Assembly (NCBI RefSeq): GCF_013761175.1
Contig: NZ_JACDUR010000004.1
Span: 248,001-312,000 of the forward strand
DNA length: 64,000 bases
Direction: 5' to 3'
Origin: Nonomuraea soli
GTDB taxonomy: Bacteria > Actinomycetota > Actinomycetes > Streptosporangiales > Streptosporangiaceae
The notes under the pieces were generated by a model that was not told where the DNA came from, searched no databases, and was given only the letters and a program-made list of their open reading frames with translations. This document shows positions 43,709 to 52,294 of this stretch, in pieces (position 1 is the first letter of the stretch; each line of letters opens with the position of its first letter). Position numbers and translations under genes: made by a program.

Positions 43709-44200
43709 TCAGTCCGTAGCGTCGCGGACGTCCTTGCCCTGTTCGACGAACGCCTTGAAGTCCTGCATGTGCTGGAGCGACTGCTTGCGGAAGGCGCCGG
43801 GCATCAGCAACCCCACCAGCTTCATCACCACCCCGTTGAACCGGTACTCGTTCTCGCTCTCCCAGAGCGTCGTGTCCGGCCCGGTTTCGGTCAGTCGTTC
43901 GCGTGCGGCGCTCCACATGCCGTCGGCGACGATCTCGCGCTCGAAGTGGACGACGACGTTCGTCGGGATCTCGCGCAGGTCGGCCGGTTCCCGGCGGGTG
44001 ATGGTCTCGGTGGCCTCCATCTTCTGCTTGCCCGTCTGCATCACGACGCGCGACCGGGTGCCGAGGTGTCCGTGTTCCCCGTTGAGCGGCTCGTGCACCA
44101 CCAGGCCTCGCAGCCAGTAGGGCAGCTGGGCGGGGTCGGCGAGCAGGTGGGCCACCTTCTCCCGGGGCTGGGCGATCTCGATGGAGACGGTGTACTTCAT
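43709..44200 (-). CDS. SRPBCC-family protein
   Basis: A 163-residue START/SRPBCC-fold protein: MKYTVSIEIAQPREKVAHLLADPAQLPYW is the usual first strand and helices, FERE and LWESENEYRF are inner strands, and LMPGAFRKQSLQHMQDFKAFVE is the long C-terminal helix closing the hydrophobic pocket. These proteins bind hydrophobic ligands. It lies 43 bases downstream of another SRPBCC gene on the same strand and may join the ArsR-headed operon. Confidence 0.85.
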   Translation of the reverse strand: MKYTVSIEIAQPREKVAHLLADPAQLPYWLRGLVVHEPLNGEHGHLGTRSRVVMQTGKQKMEATETITRREPADLREIPTNVVVHFEREIVADGMWSAARERLTETGPDTTLWESENEYRFNGVVMKLVGLLMPGAFRKQSLQHMQDFKAFVEQGKDVRDATD

Positions 44201-44243
44201 GGGCGCATCATTCTTTCCTTCTGGGTGCTCGCCAGTGCTCGCT

Positions 44244-44888
44244 TCACGATTCGTCGGGGGCGTAGAACCGGGTGGTGGCCTCGACTGCGGCGGCGACGTG
44301 CGCCGGTTCGCCTCCGGCGGCCAGATGGGCCTGGCCCCAGGCGGCGGCGCTGCGCCGGCTGAACTCGCGGCCTTCCGGCGACCGCTCGAACTCCTCGTGA
44401 TCGGAGAGCTCGCCGTCGGTGAGGAACCGGGCGAGGGTGAGCAGGGCCAGGTCCCAGCCGACGCCGCCGGCGCCGGGGCCGTAGGTGGGGAAGGAGGGCT
44501 CCTCGATGAAGGCCGCGTGGATCAGTTCGAGCTGCGTGGCGCCGCCGCGGCCCGGGCTCAGGCGCACTTCCACCTCGCTGGTGCCGGGCCAGGCGTCGGC
44601 GTCCGGTCCGTAGAGCCAGGACACCTTGAGCAGATGGGGCGGCTCACACAGGAGGATGTCGCCGTGCTCGCCGCTGCCCAGCTGGAAGGTGCCGCCGAGC
44701 CGGAGGTCGCCGCTGACCGAGTTCAGCCAGCGGCGCAGGCGTCCGGGGTTGGTGATGGCGTCCCAGACGTCGTCGATCTCCGCGTCGTATCGGCGCCGCA
44801 GTTCCACGGTGTACGCCTCGCCGGCGGGCACGGTGCCGCTGCCCATGGTCCGGTGGACGGCGGCGAGCTCGTCGAGTACGTCTTTCAC
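44244..44888 (-). CDS. AHSA1/SRPBCC-domain protein
   Basis: A 214-residue protein starting at a GTG that overlaps the ArsR stop. Residues 25-170 form an AHSA1-type domain (RRRYDAEIDDVWDAITNPGRLRRWL, GTFQLGSGEHGDILLCEPPHLLKVSW, RGGATQLELIHAA). The C-terminal 60 residues are helical and resemble the tail of ArsR-linked activator-like proteins. ArsR-SRPBCC pairs are very common in actinomycetes; the ligand is unknown. Confidence 0.85.
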   Translation of the reverse strand: MKDVLDELAAVHRTMGSGTVPAGEAYTVELRRRYDAEIDDVWDAITNPGRLRRWLNSVSGDLRLGGTFQLGSGEHGDILLCEPPHLLKVSWLYGPDADAWPGTSEVEVRLSPGRGGATQLELIHAAFIEEPSFPTYGPGAGGVGWDLALLTLARFLTDGELSDHEEFERSPEGREFSRRSAAAWGQAHLAAGGEPAHVAAAVEATTRFYAPDES

Positions 44889-45271
44889 GTCGTGCCTCCG
44901 TCGGTGCCGGGCCCGGTCTGCGCTGTGGTGTCCCCGGCGGTCCGGGGTCGGCGCGCACGTTTGCCGCGGGCCAGCTCGGTTCCCAGGGCGTCGAGGTGTT
45001 GCTCCCAGAACCGGCGGAACCGGTCGAGCCACGCGTCGACCTCGCTCAGCGGCCCGGGCTCGACGGCGTAGATCCGCCGGGTGCCCTCGGCCCGCACTGA
45101 CGCGAACCCGTTGTCGCGCAGCACGCGCAGGTGCTGGGAGACGGCGGGCTGGGAGATGGCGAACTCGGCCCGGATGACGTCCGTGATCGCCCCGGAGGTC
45201 TGCTCGCCGTCGGCGAGCAGCTCCAGGATGCGACGGCGTACGGGGTCGCCGAGGATGTCGAAGGCGTGCAC
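44885..45271 (-). CDS. ArsR-family transcriptional regulator
   Basis: A 128-residue winged-helix protein. FDILGDPVRRRILELLADGEQTSG and ISQPAVSQHLRVLRDNGFASVRAEGTRRIYAV are the standard ArsR helices and wing. There is no Cys pair for metal, so it is of the non-metal type usually found before SRPBCC genes. It probably controls its own operon. The C-terminal 25 residues are basic and Thr/Gly-rich. Confidence 0.9.
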   Translation of the reverse strand: MHAFDILGDPVRRRILELLADGEQTSGAITDVIRAEFAISQPAVSQHLRVLRDNGFASVRAEGTRRIYAVEPGPLSEVDAWLDRFRRFWEQHLDALGTELARGKRARRPRTAGDTTAQTGPGTDGGTT

Positions 45272-45294
45272 GACGAGGAGTGTACCGGTCTGCG

Positions 45295-45303
45295 GTTATA
45301 TAA
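45295..45303 (-). promoter_or_regulatory. Candidate -10/operator of the ArsR operon
   Basis: TTATATAA (45296-45303) is a palindrome in a GC-rich setting, 24 bases before the ArsR start. On the minus strand it contains TATAAC, a good -10 box. An autoregulator bound here would block the promoter. No convincing -35 box is visible. Confidence 0.45.
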
Positions 45304-45429
45304 GCGAAGCCTGATTCTTCTGGCTGCAGGAAGCTCCGGCGCTCCCGGACGAAAGCGAGAGCAAAGCGGTCCCGGATACCGTCCGCTGACGAAGACGGGC
45401 GCAGCCCCGTCACAGTCGAAGGGACAGCA

Positions 45430-45560
45430 TTGACATCATCCCCCTCCTAAAGGAGGGGATTCCCACGGTCACCCGTGAGACCTTCCTGCTTCACAGCCGA
45501 CTGCCCGCCAGAGAGGACTCTCCTTGAGGTCTAACGTCAGCTCCACAGGCGTTTCACCTC
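45430..45560 (-). ncRNA. Candidate omega (reRNA) scaffold and right end of the TnpB element
   Basis: Read on the minus strand, the tnpB stop is followed by about 120 bases ending in AATCCCCTCC-TTTA-GGAGGGGGAT then GATGTCAA. I recall this hairpin and tail from the right ends of actinobacterial IS605-type tnpB genes. TnpB guide RNAs span the 3' end of the gene and this right end; the guide then is the flanking DNA just past 45430 (minus-strand TGCTGTCCCTTCGACTGT). A smaller GGTCTCACGGGTGACC stem lies between. The boundaries are inferred. Confidence 0.55.
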
Positions 45561-46669
45561 TCCGCCAGCCCGGCGGCGAGCACGTTCTTGGCCGCGTTCA
45601 CGTCCCGATCGTGGGATGCGCCGCAGGCGCACACCCACTCCCGGACGTGCAGCGGCATCTTCTCTTGCAAGGTTCCGCACGCCGAGCACAGCTTGGAGGA
45701 GGGGAACCAGCGGTCCACCGCGACAACGGTCCGCCCATACCAGGCTGCTTTGTACTCCAGCATGCTCCGGAGTTCTCGCCAGGACGCGTCCGAGATGGCG
45801 CGGGCCAGGCAGTGGTTCTTGACCAGGTTGCGGACGGTCAGGTCCTCCACGGCGATCACTTGGTTCTCGCGAACAAGCCGTGTCGTGACCTTGTGCAGGT
45901 GGTCCCTTCTGCGGTCGGTGATGCGGGCGTACACCCTGGCGACCCGCAGTTTCGCCTTGGCCCGGTTCGCGCTGCCCGTCTCTTTACGGGCCAGGGCCCG
46001 CTGCGCCTTGGCGAGTTTGCGCCGGTCAGCTTGTTCGTGGCGCGGGTTGGCGATCTTCTCTCCGGTGGAGAGTGCGGCCAGCGCCGTGATCCCGGCGTCG
46101 ATCCCCACCTTCGACGCCACGGGCGGAAGCGGGCTGATCTTCTCCTCGACCAGGATCGAGACGAACCAGCGTCCGGCCGTGTCCTTCGACACGGTCACCG
46201 TGGACGGCCGCGCTCCCCGCGGCAGCGGACGCGACCACACGATCGCCAGCGGACTGTCCATCTTCGCCAGCGTCAGCGCGCCCTCTCGCCAGCGGAACGC
46301 CGAGCGGGTGTATTCCGCCGACAGTCGCGACCTCTTACGCGACTTGAAGGCAGGGTACTTGGCTCGCTTGGCGAAGAAGTTCGCGAACGCCGTCTGGAGG
46401 TGGCGAAGCGCCTGCTGGAGTGGCACGGACGACACCTCGGACAGGAAGTCGTAGTCGCCGCTGCGTTTCCACTGCGTGAGTGCGGCCGATGATTCCACGT
46501 AGGAGATCCGGCGCCCTTCGAGGGCGTAGGCGCGGGTGCGCTCGTCGAGAGCTTTGTTGTAGACGAGGCGGACGCAGCCGAACGTCCGGGCAAGCTCTTG
46601 GGCCTGCTCGGTGGTCGGGTGGAAGCGGTACTTGTAGGCCCGCTTCACGGTCTGCGCCACTCCCCTCAC
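45554..46669 (-). CDS. tnpB: RNA-guided endonuclease TnpB (IS200/IS605 family)
   Basis: A 371-residue protein with an intact RuvC-like site: Asp in KVGIDAGITAL, Glu in VIAVEDLTVRNL and Asp in SHDRDVNAAKN. The zinc ribbon is complete (C-SA-C ... C-A-C), and the N-terminal helix-turn-helix region begins VKRAYKYRFHPTTEQ. TnpB cuts DNA next to a short motif under guidance of RNA from the element's right end and keeps the transposon in place after excision. No TnpA (Y1 transposase) is nearby, so the copy must rely on another element or be immobile. The GTG at 46669 and two further GTGs within eight codons are possible starts. Confidence 0.92.
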   Translation of the reverse strand: MRGVAQTVKRAYKYRFHPTTEQAQELARTFGCVRLVYNKALDERTRAYALEGRRISYVESSAALTQWKRSGDYDFLSEVSSVPLQQALRHLQTAFANFFAKRAKYPAFKSRKRSRLSAEYTRSAFRWREGALTLAKMDSPLAIVWSRPLPRGARPSTVTVSKDTAGRWFVSILVEEKISPLPPVASKVGIDAGITALAALSTGEKIANPRHEQADRRKLAKAQRALARKETGSANRAKAKLRVARVYARITDRRRDHLHKVTTRLVRENQVIAVEDLTVRNLVKNHCLARAISDASWRELRSMLEYKAAWYGRTVVAVDRWFPSSKLCSACGTLQEKMPLHVREWVCACGASHDRDVNAAKNVLAAGLAER

Positions 46670-46811
46670 ATCCTACCGCGCAATCAGCTGAGAATCGTGC
46701 GCATGTTCTCATCGCCGGTCCGCCTAGCGGCGAATCGGCTACCCCTGTCCTGCTCCGCAGGGGTCCGATGCCTCCTCCGCCTGAAGGCGGGGGTCTCCTC
46801 GGAGGTTCCCG

Positions 46812-47141
46812 ATGAAGTTCGGAGTCAGCTGCATTCTGGCGACGATGGCAGGCGCTCTCCTGGTCACCGCCGCCCCCGCTTCCGCGAGCGCCGGCGCCAT
46901 CACCTTCACCTGCCGCTACGACGCCAACGTCCGTAGCTCTCCCTACACCGGGCGTCCCAACGTGATCGACATCTGCTACACGGGGACCCGCATCAACCCG
47001 CGCTGCTGGGTGCGTGGCGGCTGGTCCAACGGGGACAACCGCTGGTACCGGCTCTACCTCGGCCAGCAGACGCGGGAGCAGGCTTTCATCCACTTCAGCC
47101 AGGTGTCGACCTCGGGAAGCGGAGGAATCGGCGCCTGCTAG
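46812..47141 (+). CDS. Small secreted Cys-containing protein
   Basis: A 109-residue precursor. The signal peptide (about 1-26) ends ASASA. The mature part is about 80 residues with five Cys and the SH3-like pattern ANVRSSPYTGRPNVID, WYRLYLGQQTREQAFIHFSQV. Similar small secreted proteins are common in actinomycetes and have no firm function. GGAGG is 6 bases upstream of the ATG. It is divergent from tnpB, and its leader overlaps the hairpin at the presumed left end of the element. Confidence 0.75.
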   Translation: MKFGVSCILATMAGALLVTAAPASASAGAITFTCRYDANVRSSPYTGRPNVIDICYTGTRINPRCWVRGGWSNGDNRWYRLYLGQQTREQAFIHFSQVSTSGSGGIGAC

Positions 47142-47164
47142 ACACGATGCGGGACCGCGCGTGA

Positions 47165-47686
47165 TCAGTTCATCCGCTGATACCCCGTCCCTCCGTCGAG
47201 CAGTTCCCGGATGATGTCCAGGTGCCCGACGTGGCGGGCGGTCTCCTCGATCATGTGGCACAGGACGTACCGCAGCGACGCCGCCCGCTCCTCGGGGCGG
47301 CCGCGTTCGACGGCGTCCAGCGGCAGGCCGGCGATCGCCGCGTTGGAGCGCGCGCACTCGGCGTCGTAGTCGTCGAGCAGCCGCGCCAGGGGCACGTCGT
47401 CGACGAACATCTCCGCGTCGACGTGCCCGTCCTTGGTCCACGGCGTCTGGCCGGTGTCGGGGACGCCGAGCAGGCCCAGATGGAACCAGGAGTACTCGAC
47501 CCACCGCAGGTGCGCCACCACCCCGGCCACCGTCATCAGCGGTGACGTGGGCAGGAGCGCGCGGTGGGAGTCGTCCTCGCTGAGGCCTTCGCATTTCATC
47601 CGGACGAACGAACGCTGAAGGTCGAGCCATCCGGTCAGTTGTGCTCGCTCGCCGGCGGTCAGCGGCGGGCGTCGGGTTTCGGTCAT
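47165..47686 (-). CDS. DinB-family (DUF664) protein
   Basis: A 173-residue helical-bundle protein. The three His of a DinB metal site are suggested by VAGVVAHLRWVEYSWF near 55, and by LCHMIEETARHVGHLDIIREL near 142-162. YQRMN closes the chain. The family includes mycothiol-dependent and other thiol-linked enzymes, but most DUF664 members are uncharacterised. It converges on the small secreted protein gene with 23 bases between. Confidence 0.87.
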   Translation of the reverse strand: MTETRRPPLTAGERAQLTGWLDLQRSFVRMKCEGLSEDDSHRALLPTSPLMTVAGVVAHLRWVEYSWFHLGLLGVPDTGQTPWTKDGHVDAEMFVDDVPLARLLDDYDAECARSNAAIAGLPLDAVERGRPEERAASLRYVLCHMIEETARHVGHLDIIRELLDGGTGYQRMN

Positions 47687-47882
47687 CGAGAAGCTCCAGA
47701 TGCGTGAAGTGGAGCCGCCCGGGTGGTCAGCCGCGGATGCGGCGGACGGGCGGCACGATGGTCGAGCTCGACATCGCGCTCACCTCCTCTCCGTCGCCGA
47801 AGGGGTGCCGGGCTCTCCGGCAGTCGCACCGTACAGGCCGGGTTCTCGATGGGGGAACCGGTTTTCCGGCGCCCACCGGAGG

Positions 47883-48038
47883 TCACCGCCACCCCAGCAG
47901 CTCCTCGCACGCCTCCACACCGGCGACCCGGACCTCCGGCCGGGGCGCCCACTCCTCACGCACCAGCCGGAAGCGCATCTCGGTGCCGATCCCGCGCCCC
48001 TGGAACGACGTGCTCAGCCACGAGCCCGACGTTTTCCC
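47883..48038 (-). pseudogene. GNAT acetyltransferase remnant with internal deletion
   Basis: The minus strand encodes GSWLSTSFQGRGIGTEMR, the acetyl-CoA loop of RimJ-like acetyltransferases, directly joined to FRLVREEWAPRPEVRVAGVEACEELLGW, which looks like the C-terminal end of the same family. The 60 or so residues normally between them, and everything before the loop, are missing. The rest of the gap (47687-47882 and 48039-48139) holds nothing recognisable. Confidence 0.6.
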
Positions 48039-48139
48039 GACAGGCCAGCCGTGCGGGTGAGGGGTTTCCGCCGGGCGGCTGAGGCCGTACGGCGGGCGGG
48101 GCTGCGAGGGTCGTCGCATTCTCCCTGGAAGGACGTCCC

Positions 48140-48826
48140 ATGTCAGACCCCCACCGGCTCAGAAGGCTCGCGGCCGGTTCCTCCCTCCTCGTCACGCCCG
48201 TGCTCTACATCGCCGGAGTGGTCATCGACCCGGCGCTGCGCCAGGGCGGGGGCGACACCACCGGCGTGTACGGCCGGTTCCCCGAGCAGGTCTCGGTCAG
48301 CGCCACGCTCCTGCACTGGAGCTGGGTGCTGCTCGTCCCCGGGATCATCGGCATGATCCACCTGGTCAGGCGCCGCCATGTCCTGCTCGGCCACATCGTC
48401 GGCGCCGTCGCGCTGCTCGGAGTGGTGAACTTCTCCGCGCTCATGCTCAGCGACTTCGTCTACAGCACCCTGGAGCGCGCCATGCCCCCCGCCGTGGGAG
48501 CCAAGCTCGCGGACGAGGCGCTGGCCGATCCGGGGGCGACGTTCGGCTTCCAGATCCCCGGTTTCGCCGGGCTGGTGGCGCTGCTGCTGCTCGGGCTGGT
48601 GCTGGCCGCTGATCGCCAGGTGCCGTGGTGGGCGCCCGTCGCGATGCTGGCGGGCGTGTTCACGGCGCCGATCTTTCCCATCGGGACCGTCGTGGGCGGT
48701 GTGCTCTTCCTGGCGGGCTCGGGGGCGATGGGCCTGCGCATGCTGCGGATGAGCCAGCAGGAGTGGAACGGCGTGTCCGCTCAGCCGGCCGCGGTGGCCG
48801 ACGGGAAGCACGCCAGCACCCGGTAG
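48140..48826 (+). CDS. Six-helix integral membrane protein
   Basis: A 228-residue protein with about six helices (for example GSSLLVTPVLYIAGVVI, WVLLVPGIIGMIHLV, GLVALLLLGLVLAA, AMLAGVFTAPIFPIG). Charged or conserved polar residues in helices are few. I do not recognise the family beyond a resemblance to small actinomycete DUF4386-like proteins. Its last 46 bases overlap the end of the convergent histidine-kinase gene. Confidence 0.75.
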   Translation: MSDPHRLRRLAAGSSLLVTPVLYIAGVVIDPALRQGGGDTTGVYGRFPEQVSVSATLLHWSWVLLVPGIIGMIHLVRRRHVLLGHIVGAVALLGVVNFSALMLSDFVYSTLERAMPPAVGAKLADEALADPGATFGFQIPGFAGLVALLLLGLVLAADRQVPWWAPVAMLAGVFTAPIFPIGTVVGGVLFLAGSGAMGLRMLRMSQQEWNGVSAQPAAVADGKHASTR

Positions 48827-49953
48827 CCGCCGCCCGGTGCGGCGCCCGTGGTGAGCGTGCCGCCGTGGAGGGTGACGCGCTCGCGCATGCCGATCTGGCC
48901 GAACCCGCCGGCGTGCCCGGCCGTGGCCGGACCTGCGCCGTCGTCGGTCAGCTCGACGGTCACCTGCCCGGGGGCGTAGGTGACGGTGAGCTCGACCCGG
49001 GAGGCGCCGGCGTGCTTGAGCACGTTCGTGAGGCTCTCCTGGACCACCCGGTAGGCCGCAAGGTCCACGTCGGAGGGTACGGCACGGCGGGAACCGGCGA
49101 TCGTCAGCGTGACGTCCACGCCGGATTCCTCCATCTGGGCCACGAGGTCGCCGAGCCGGTCCAGGCCCGGGCGGGATCCCTCGGAATCCTCCACCTCGCG
49201 CAGCATGCCGAGCATGAGGGCCAGCTCGCCGACCGCCTCACGTCCGGCCTGCTCGACGACCTGGAGCAGCTCGCGTTCCCGTGTCGCCTCCTCGCCCAGC
49301 ATCATGCGGACCCCGCCCGCGTGCAGGGTCATGACGCTCACGTTGTGCGAGATGACGTCGTGCAGGTCCCTGGCGATGCGGGCCCGTTCCTCGGCGACCG
49401 CCCGCCTGGCCCGTTCCTCGCGCTCCGCCTCCAGCCGGGCGGTGAGGGCGGCCAGCCGGGTGGTCTGGGCGGTCTGGCGGCGCAGCAGGATGCCGCTGCC
49501 GTACGCGACGCCGAGGAAGATCGCGGTGATGAGCATTTCGGGCACATCGGTGATCTCCAGCGTCTGGAGGAAGATGTAGGCGCCGATGACGCAGCCCAGG
49601 CCCGCGATGCCGTGACGGCTGCGCAGGTCGTAGGCGGCGGCGATGGTGTGGGCGAGGATGAGCATGGAGTACAGGTGCCAGGCGGCGTAGTAGGCGGTGC
49701 CCGGCGACAGCTGCACGACGGCCTCGCCGACCGCGATCAGGACGAGCAGGGCCGTGATGGGGAAGCGGTTCCTCACCAGGAGCAGGGCGCCCGCGGCCAG
49801 GGTGCCGGCGGCGAACAGGTGCGGGCTGCCGATCTCGCCGGGCGATCCGCCTCGCCTGCCGTACGACTCGACGAGGCCCGCGGCGGTGACCGACAGGGAC
49901 AGGAACACGTCGAGGCGGCTGGGCCGCCGGCCCCGCGCCGGGGCGGTGATCAC
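48781..49953 (-). CDS. Sensor histidine kinase, NarL-associated (HisKA_3) type
   Basis: A 390-residue kinase. Four or five helices (about 15-155) form a membrane sensor with no large outer domain. A coiled segment then leads to the DHp motif ARIARDLHDVISHNVSV with phospho-His198. The ATP domain has VVQESLTNVLKHAGAS near 295 and DDGAGPATAG with GFGQIGMRERV near 350. It pairs with the response regulator whose stop overlaps its start by four bases. The signal is unknown; membrane stress is typical for this layout. Confidence 0.92.
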   Translation of the reverse strand: MITAPARGRRPSRLDVFLSLSVTAAGLVESYGRRGGSPGEIGSPHLFAAGTLAAGALLLVRNRFPITALLVLIAVGEAVVQLSPGTAYYAAWHLYSMLILAHTIAAAYDLRSRHGIAGLGCVIGAYIFLQTLEITDVPEMLITAIFLGVAYGSGILLRRQTAQTTRLAALTARLEAEREERARRAVAEERARIARDLHDVISHNVSVMTLHAGGVRMMLGEEATRERELLQVVEQAGREAVGELALMLGMLREVEDSEGSRPGLDRLGDLVAQMEESGVDVTLTIAGSRRAVPSDVDLAAYRVVQESLTNVLKHAGASRVELTVTYAPGQVTVELTDDGAGPATAGHAGGFGQIGMRERVTLHGGTLTTGAAPGGGYRVLACFPSATAAG

Positions 49954-50615
49954 GCGTGCCCCGGACGGATGATCCCCGTCTCGTAGGCGAAGACGACGGC
50001 CTGGGTGCGGTTGCGCAGCCCCAGCTTGTGCAGCACCTGGGCCACGTGGGTACGGATGGTGGCCTCGCCCAGCACGACCTGCTCGGCGATCTCCTTGTTC
50101 GACAGCCCGCGTGCCATCAGCATCAGCACCTCCCGCTCCCTGCCGGTGAGCGCCTGCAGCTCAGGGCTCGCCACGGCCTCCTCCTGGGCGGCGAAGGTGC
50201 TGATGAGCCGCATGGTCGCGGCCGGATCGATGAGCGCGTCGCCCGAGGCCGCCACCCTGATCGCGTCGATCAGCCGCTCCGGCGCCGACGACTTGAGCAC
50301 GAAGCCGTGGGCCCCGAGCCGGAGCGAGGCGTGGAGGTTCTCGTCGGTGTCGAAGGTGGTGAGCATCAGGACCCTGGGCGGGTCGGCGTCGGCCAGCAGG
50401 TGCCGGGCGGCGCGCAGCCCGTCGAGCCTGGGCATGGTGATGTCCATCAGCACCACGTCGGGCCGGGTGCGGCGGGCCAGGTCGAGCGCGTCGACACCGT
50501 CGGCCGCCTCGCCCACGACCTCGATGCCCTCGCTCTGCTCGACGACCAGCCGGATCCCCGCCCTGATGAGCGCCTGGTCGTCGGCGATGAGGACCCTGAT
50601 GTCCGGCATGGGCAC
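49950..50615 (-). CDS. NarL/FixJ-family response regulator
   Basis: A 221-residue regulator. The receiver domain has ADDQ at 11-14 and the phospho-acceptor Asp58 in DVVLMDITMP; a LuxR-type helix-turn-helix follows at 155-215 (LTGREREVLMLMARGLSNKEIA, EATIRTHVAQVLHKLGL). It is the partner of the kinase just downstream. The divergent secreted protein at 50713 starts about 100 bases away and may be a target. Confidence 0.93.
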   Translation of the reverse strand: MPMPDIRVLIADDQALIRAGIRLVVEQSEGIEVVGEAADGVDALDLARRTRPDVVLMDITMPRLDGLRAARHLLADADPPRVLMLTTFDTDENLHASLRLGAHGFVLKSSAPERLIDAIRVAASGDALIDPAATMRLISTFAAQEEAVASPELQALTGREREVLMLMARGLSNKEIAEQVVLGEATIRTHVAQVLHKLGLRNRTQAVVFAYETGIIRPGHA

Positions 50616-50712
50616 AGCCTAGTGGGACCTTCCGCCCCTCCCCGGTGACGGTTCATGTCCCGGCCATCTGCGCGACAGCGACCAGTCATGACTCATCGTG
50701 ATACTTCGCCAC

Positions 50713-52269
50713 ATGCGCACCACCACGATCCTTCGCCTGGCCGCCTGCGGCCTGGCACTGTCCACGACGCTCGTCACGGCGAACACCGCCGACGCCGCCT
50801 CTCCCCAGGGCATCGAGCTGACCTTCCTCGGCCGCTACACCGCCGGATCCGTCGGCGTCGGCGCCCAGGAGATCCCCGCCTACGACCCGGCCACCCGCCG
50901 CGTGTTCGTCATCAACGCCGAGGCGGGCACCGTGGACGTGCTCGACATCCGCGACCCCCGCGCGCCGCGCAAGGTCGCCACCCTGACCGCACCCGGCGCC
51001 AACAGCGTCGCGGTCCACGGCGGGCTCGTCGCGGTCGCGCAGCAGGGCACAGCCAAGACCGACCCGGGCAGCGTGGCGTTCTTCGACGCCAGCACCGGCC
51101 GCAAGCTGCGTCAGGTCACCGTCGGAGCGCTGCCCGACATGCTGACCTTCACCCCGGACGGCAGGCAGGTCGTCGTCGCCAACGAGGGCGAGCCCGAGTC
51201 GTACTGCGCGGGCCAGGAGAACGACCCCGAAGGCTCGGTCAGCATCATCGACGTACGGCGCGGCACCGTGCGCAGCGCGGGCTTCCAGGCCTGGAACGGC
51301 CGCGAGGACGAGCTGCGCGCCCAGGGTGTGCGCATCAGCGGCCCCGGCGCCGCCGCCGCGAACGACCTTGAACCCGAGTACGTCACCGTCGAGGGCGGCA
51401 CCGCCTGGGTGACCCTCCAGGAGAACAACGCCCTGGCCGTCGTCGACCTGCGCAGCGCGAAGGTGCGGAGCATCCTCCCGCTCGGCCTCAAGGACCACTC
51501 GGCCGAGGGCGCCGGCCTGGACGCCTCCGACCGCGACGGCAAGGCCGACATCCGCACCCACCCGGTCAAGGGCATGTACATGCCCGACTCGATCGCCGAC
51601 TTCCGCTCGCGTGGCCGTACCTTCCTGGTCACCGCCAACGAGGGTGACAGCCGCGACTGGGACTGCCACTCCGACGAGGCGCGGGTCAAGAGCCTCAAGC
51701 TGTCGCCCATCGCCTTCCCCGACGCCGCCGCGCTCCAGAAGGACCCCGAGCTCGGCCGTCTCACCGTCGCCGCCGACTCGCCCAAGGACGCCACGGGCGC
51801 CTACACCGAGCTGCGCGTCTTCGGCGGCCGGTCGATCTCCGTGCGCTCCGCCTCCGGCGAGCTGGTGTGGGACTCGGGTGACCAGCTGGAGCGGCTGATC
51901 GCCGAGAGGTACCCGGCGAACTTCAACGCCGACCACGAGGCCAACGACTTCGACACCCGCAGCGACAACAAGGGTCCCGAGCCCGAGGGCGTCACCGTCG
52001 GCGCGGTCAGGGGACGCACCTACGCCTTCGCCGGGCTGGAGCGGGTCGGCGGGATCGTCGCCTACGACGTGACCGATCCGAGCGACGCGCGCCTGGCCGG
52101 CTACGTCAACTCGCGTGACTTCTCCGGCGACGTCGAGGCCGGGACCGCCGGTGACCTGGGGCCCGAGGGTGTGCTGTTCGTCGCGGCCCACGACAGCCCC
52201 ACCCACCGCCCCCTGCTGGTGGTCGGCCACGAGATCAGCGGCACGACCGCGATCTACGAGGTCCGCTGA
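50713..52269 (+). CDS. Secreted choice-of-anchor I / beta-propeller protein
   Basis: A 518-residue protein. The signal peptide (about 1-28) ends ADAAS. The rest is made of propeller-like repeats such as VFVINAEAGTVDVLDI, VAVHGGLVAVA and DMLTFTPDGRQVVVANEGEPE, and YVTVEGGTAWVTLQENNALAVVDL, the recognisable signature of the choice-of-anchor I family often found with alkaline phosphatases. TFLVTANEGDSRDW and FDTRSDNKGPEPEGV are acidic sites that could bind calcium. It lacks an obvious C-terminal anchor. The activity is unknown. Confidence 0.82.
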   Translation: MRTTTILRLAACGLALSTTLVTANTADAASPQGIELTFLGRYTAGSVGVGAQEIPAYDPATRRVFVINAEAGTVDVLDIRDPRAPRKVATLTAPGANSVAVHGGLVAVAQQGTAKTDPGSVAFFDASTGRKLRQVTVGALPDMLTFTPDGRQVVVANEGEPESYCAGQENDPEGSVSIIDVRRGTVRSAGFQAWNGREDELRAQGVRISGPGAAAANDLEPEYVTVEGGTAWVTLQENNALAVVDLRSAKVRSILPLGLKDHSAEGAGLDASDRDGKADIRTHPVKGMYMPDSIADFRSRGRTFLVTANEGDSRDWDCHSDEARVKSLKLSPIAFPDAAALQKDPELGRLTVAADSPKDATGAYTELRVFGGRSISVRSASGELVWDSGDQLERLIAERYPANFNADHEANDFDTRSDNKGPEPEGVTVGAVRGRTYAFAGLERVGGIVAYDVTDPSDARLAGYVNSRDFSGDVEAGTAGDLGPEGVLFVAAHDSPTHRPLLVVGHEISGTTAIYEVR

Positions 52270-52294
52270 CGACCACGCGGGACCCGGCCGTACG

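Larger units (their letters stand above)
45430..46800 (-). mobile_element. IS605-type element carrying only tnpB
   Basis: The element consists of tnpB, the right end described above and a probable left end near 46770-46800, where CCTCCGCCT-GA-AGGCGGGGG forms a hairpin much like the right-end hairpin. There are no terminal inverted repeats or target duplications, as expected for this group. The left limit is approximate. Confidence 0.5.
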
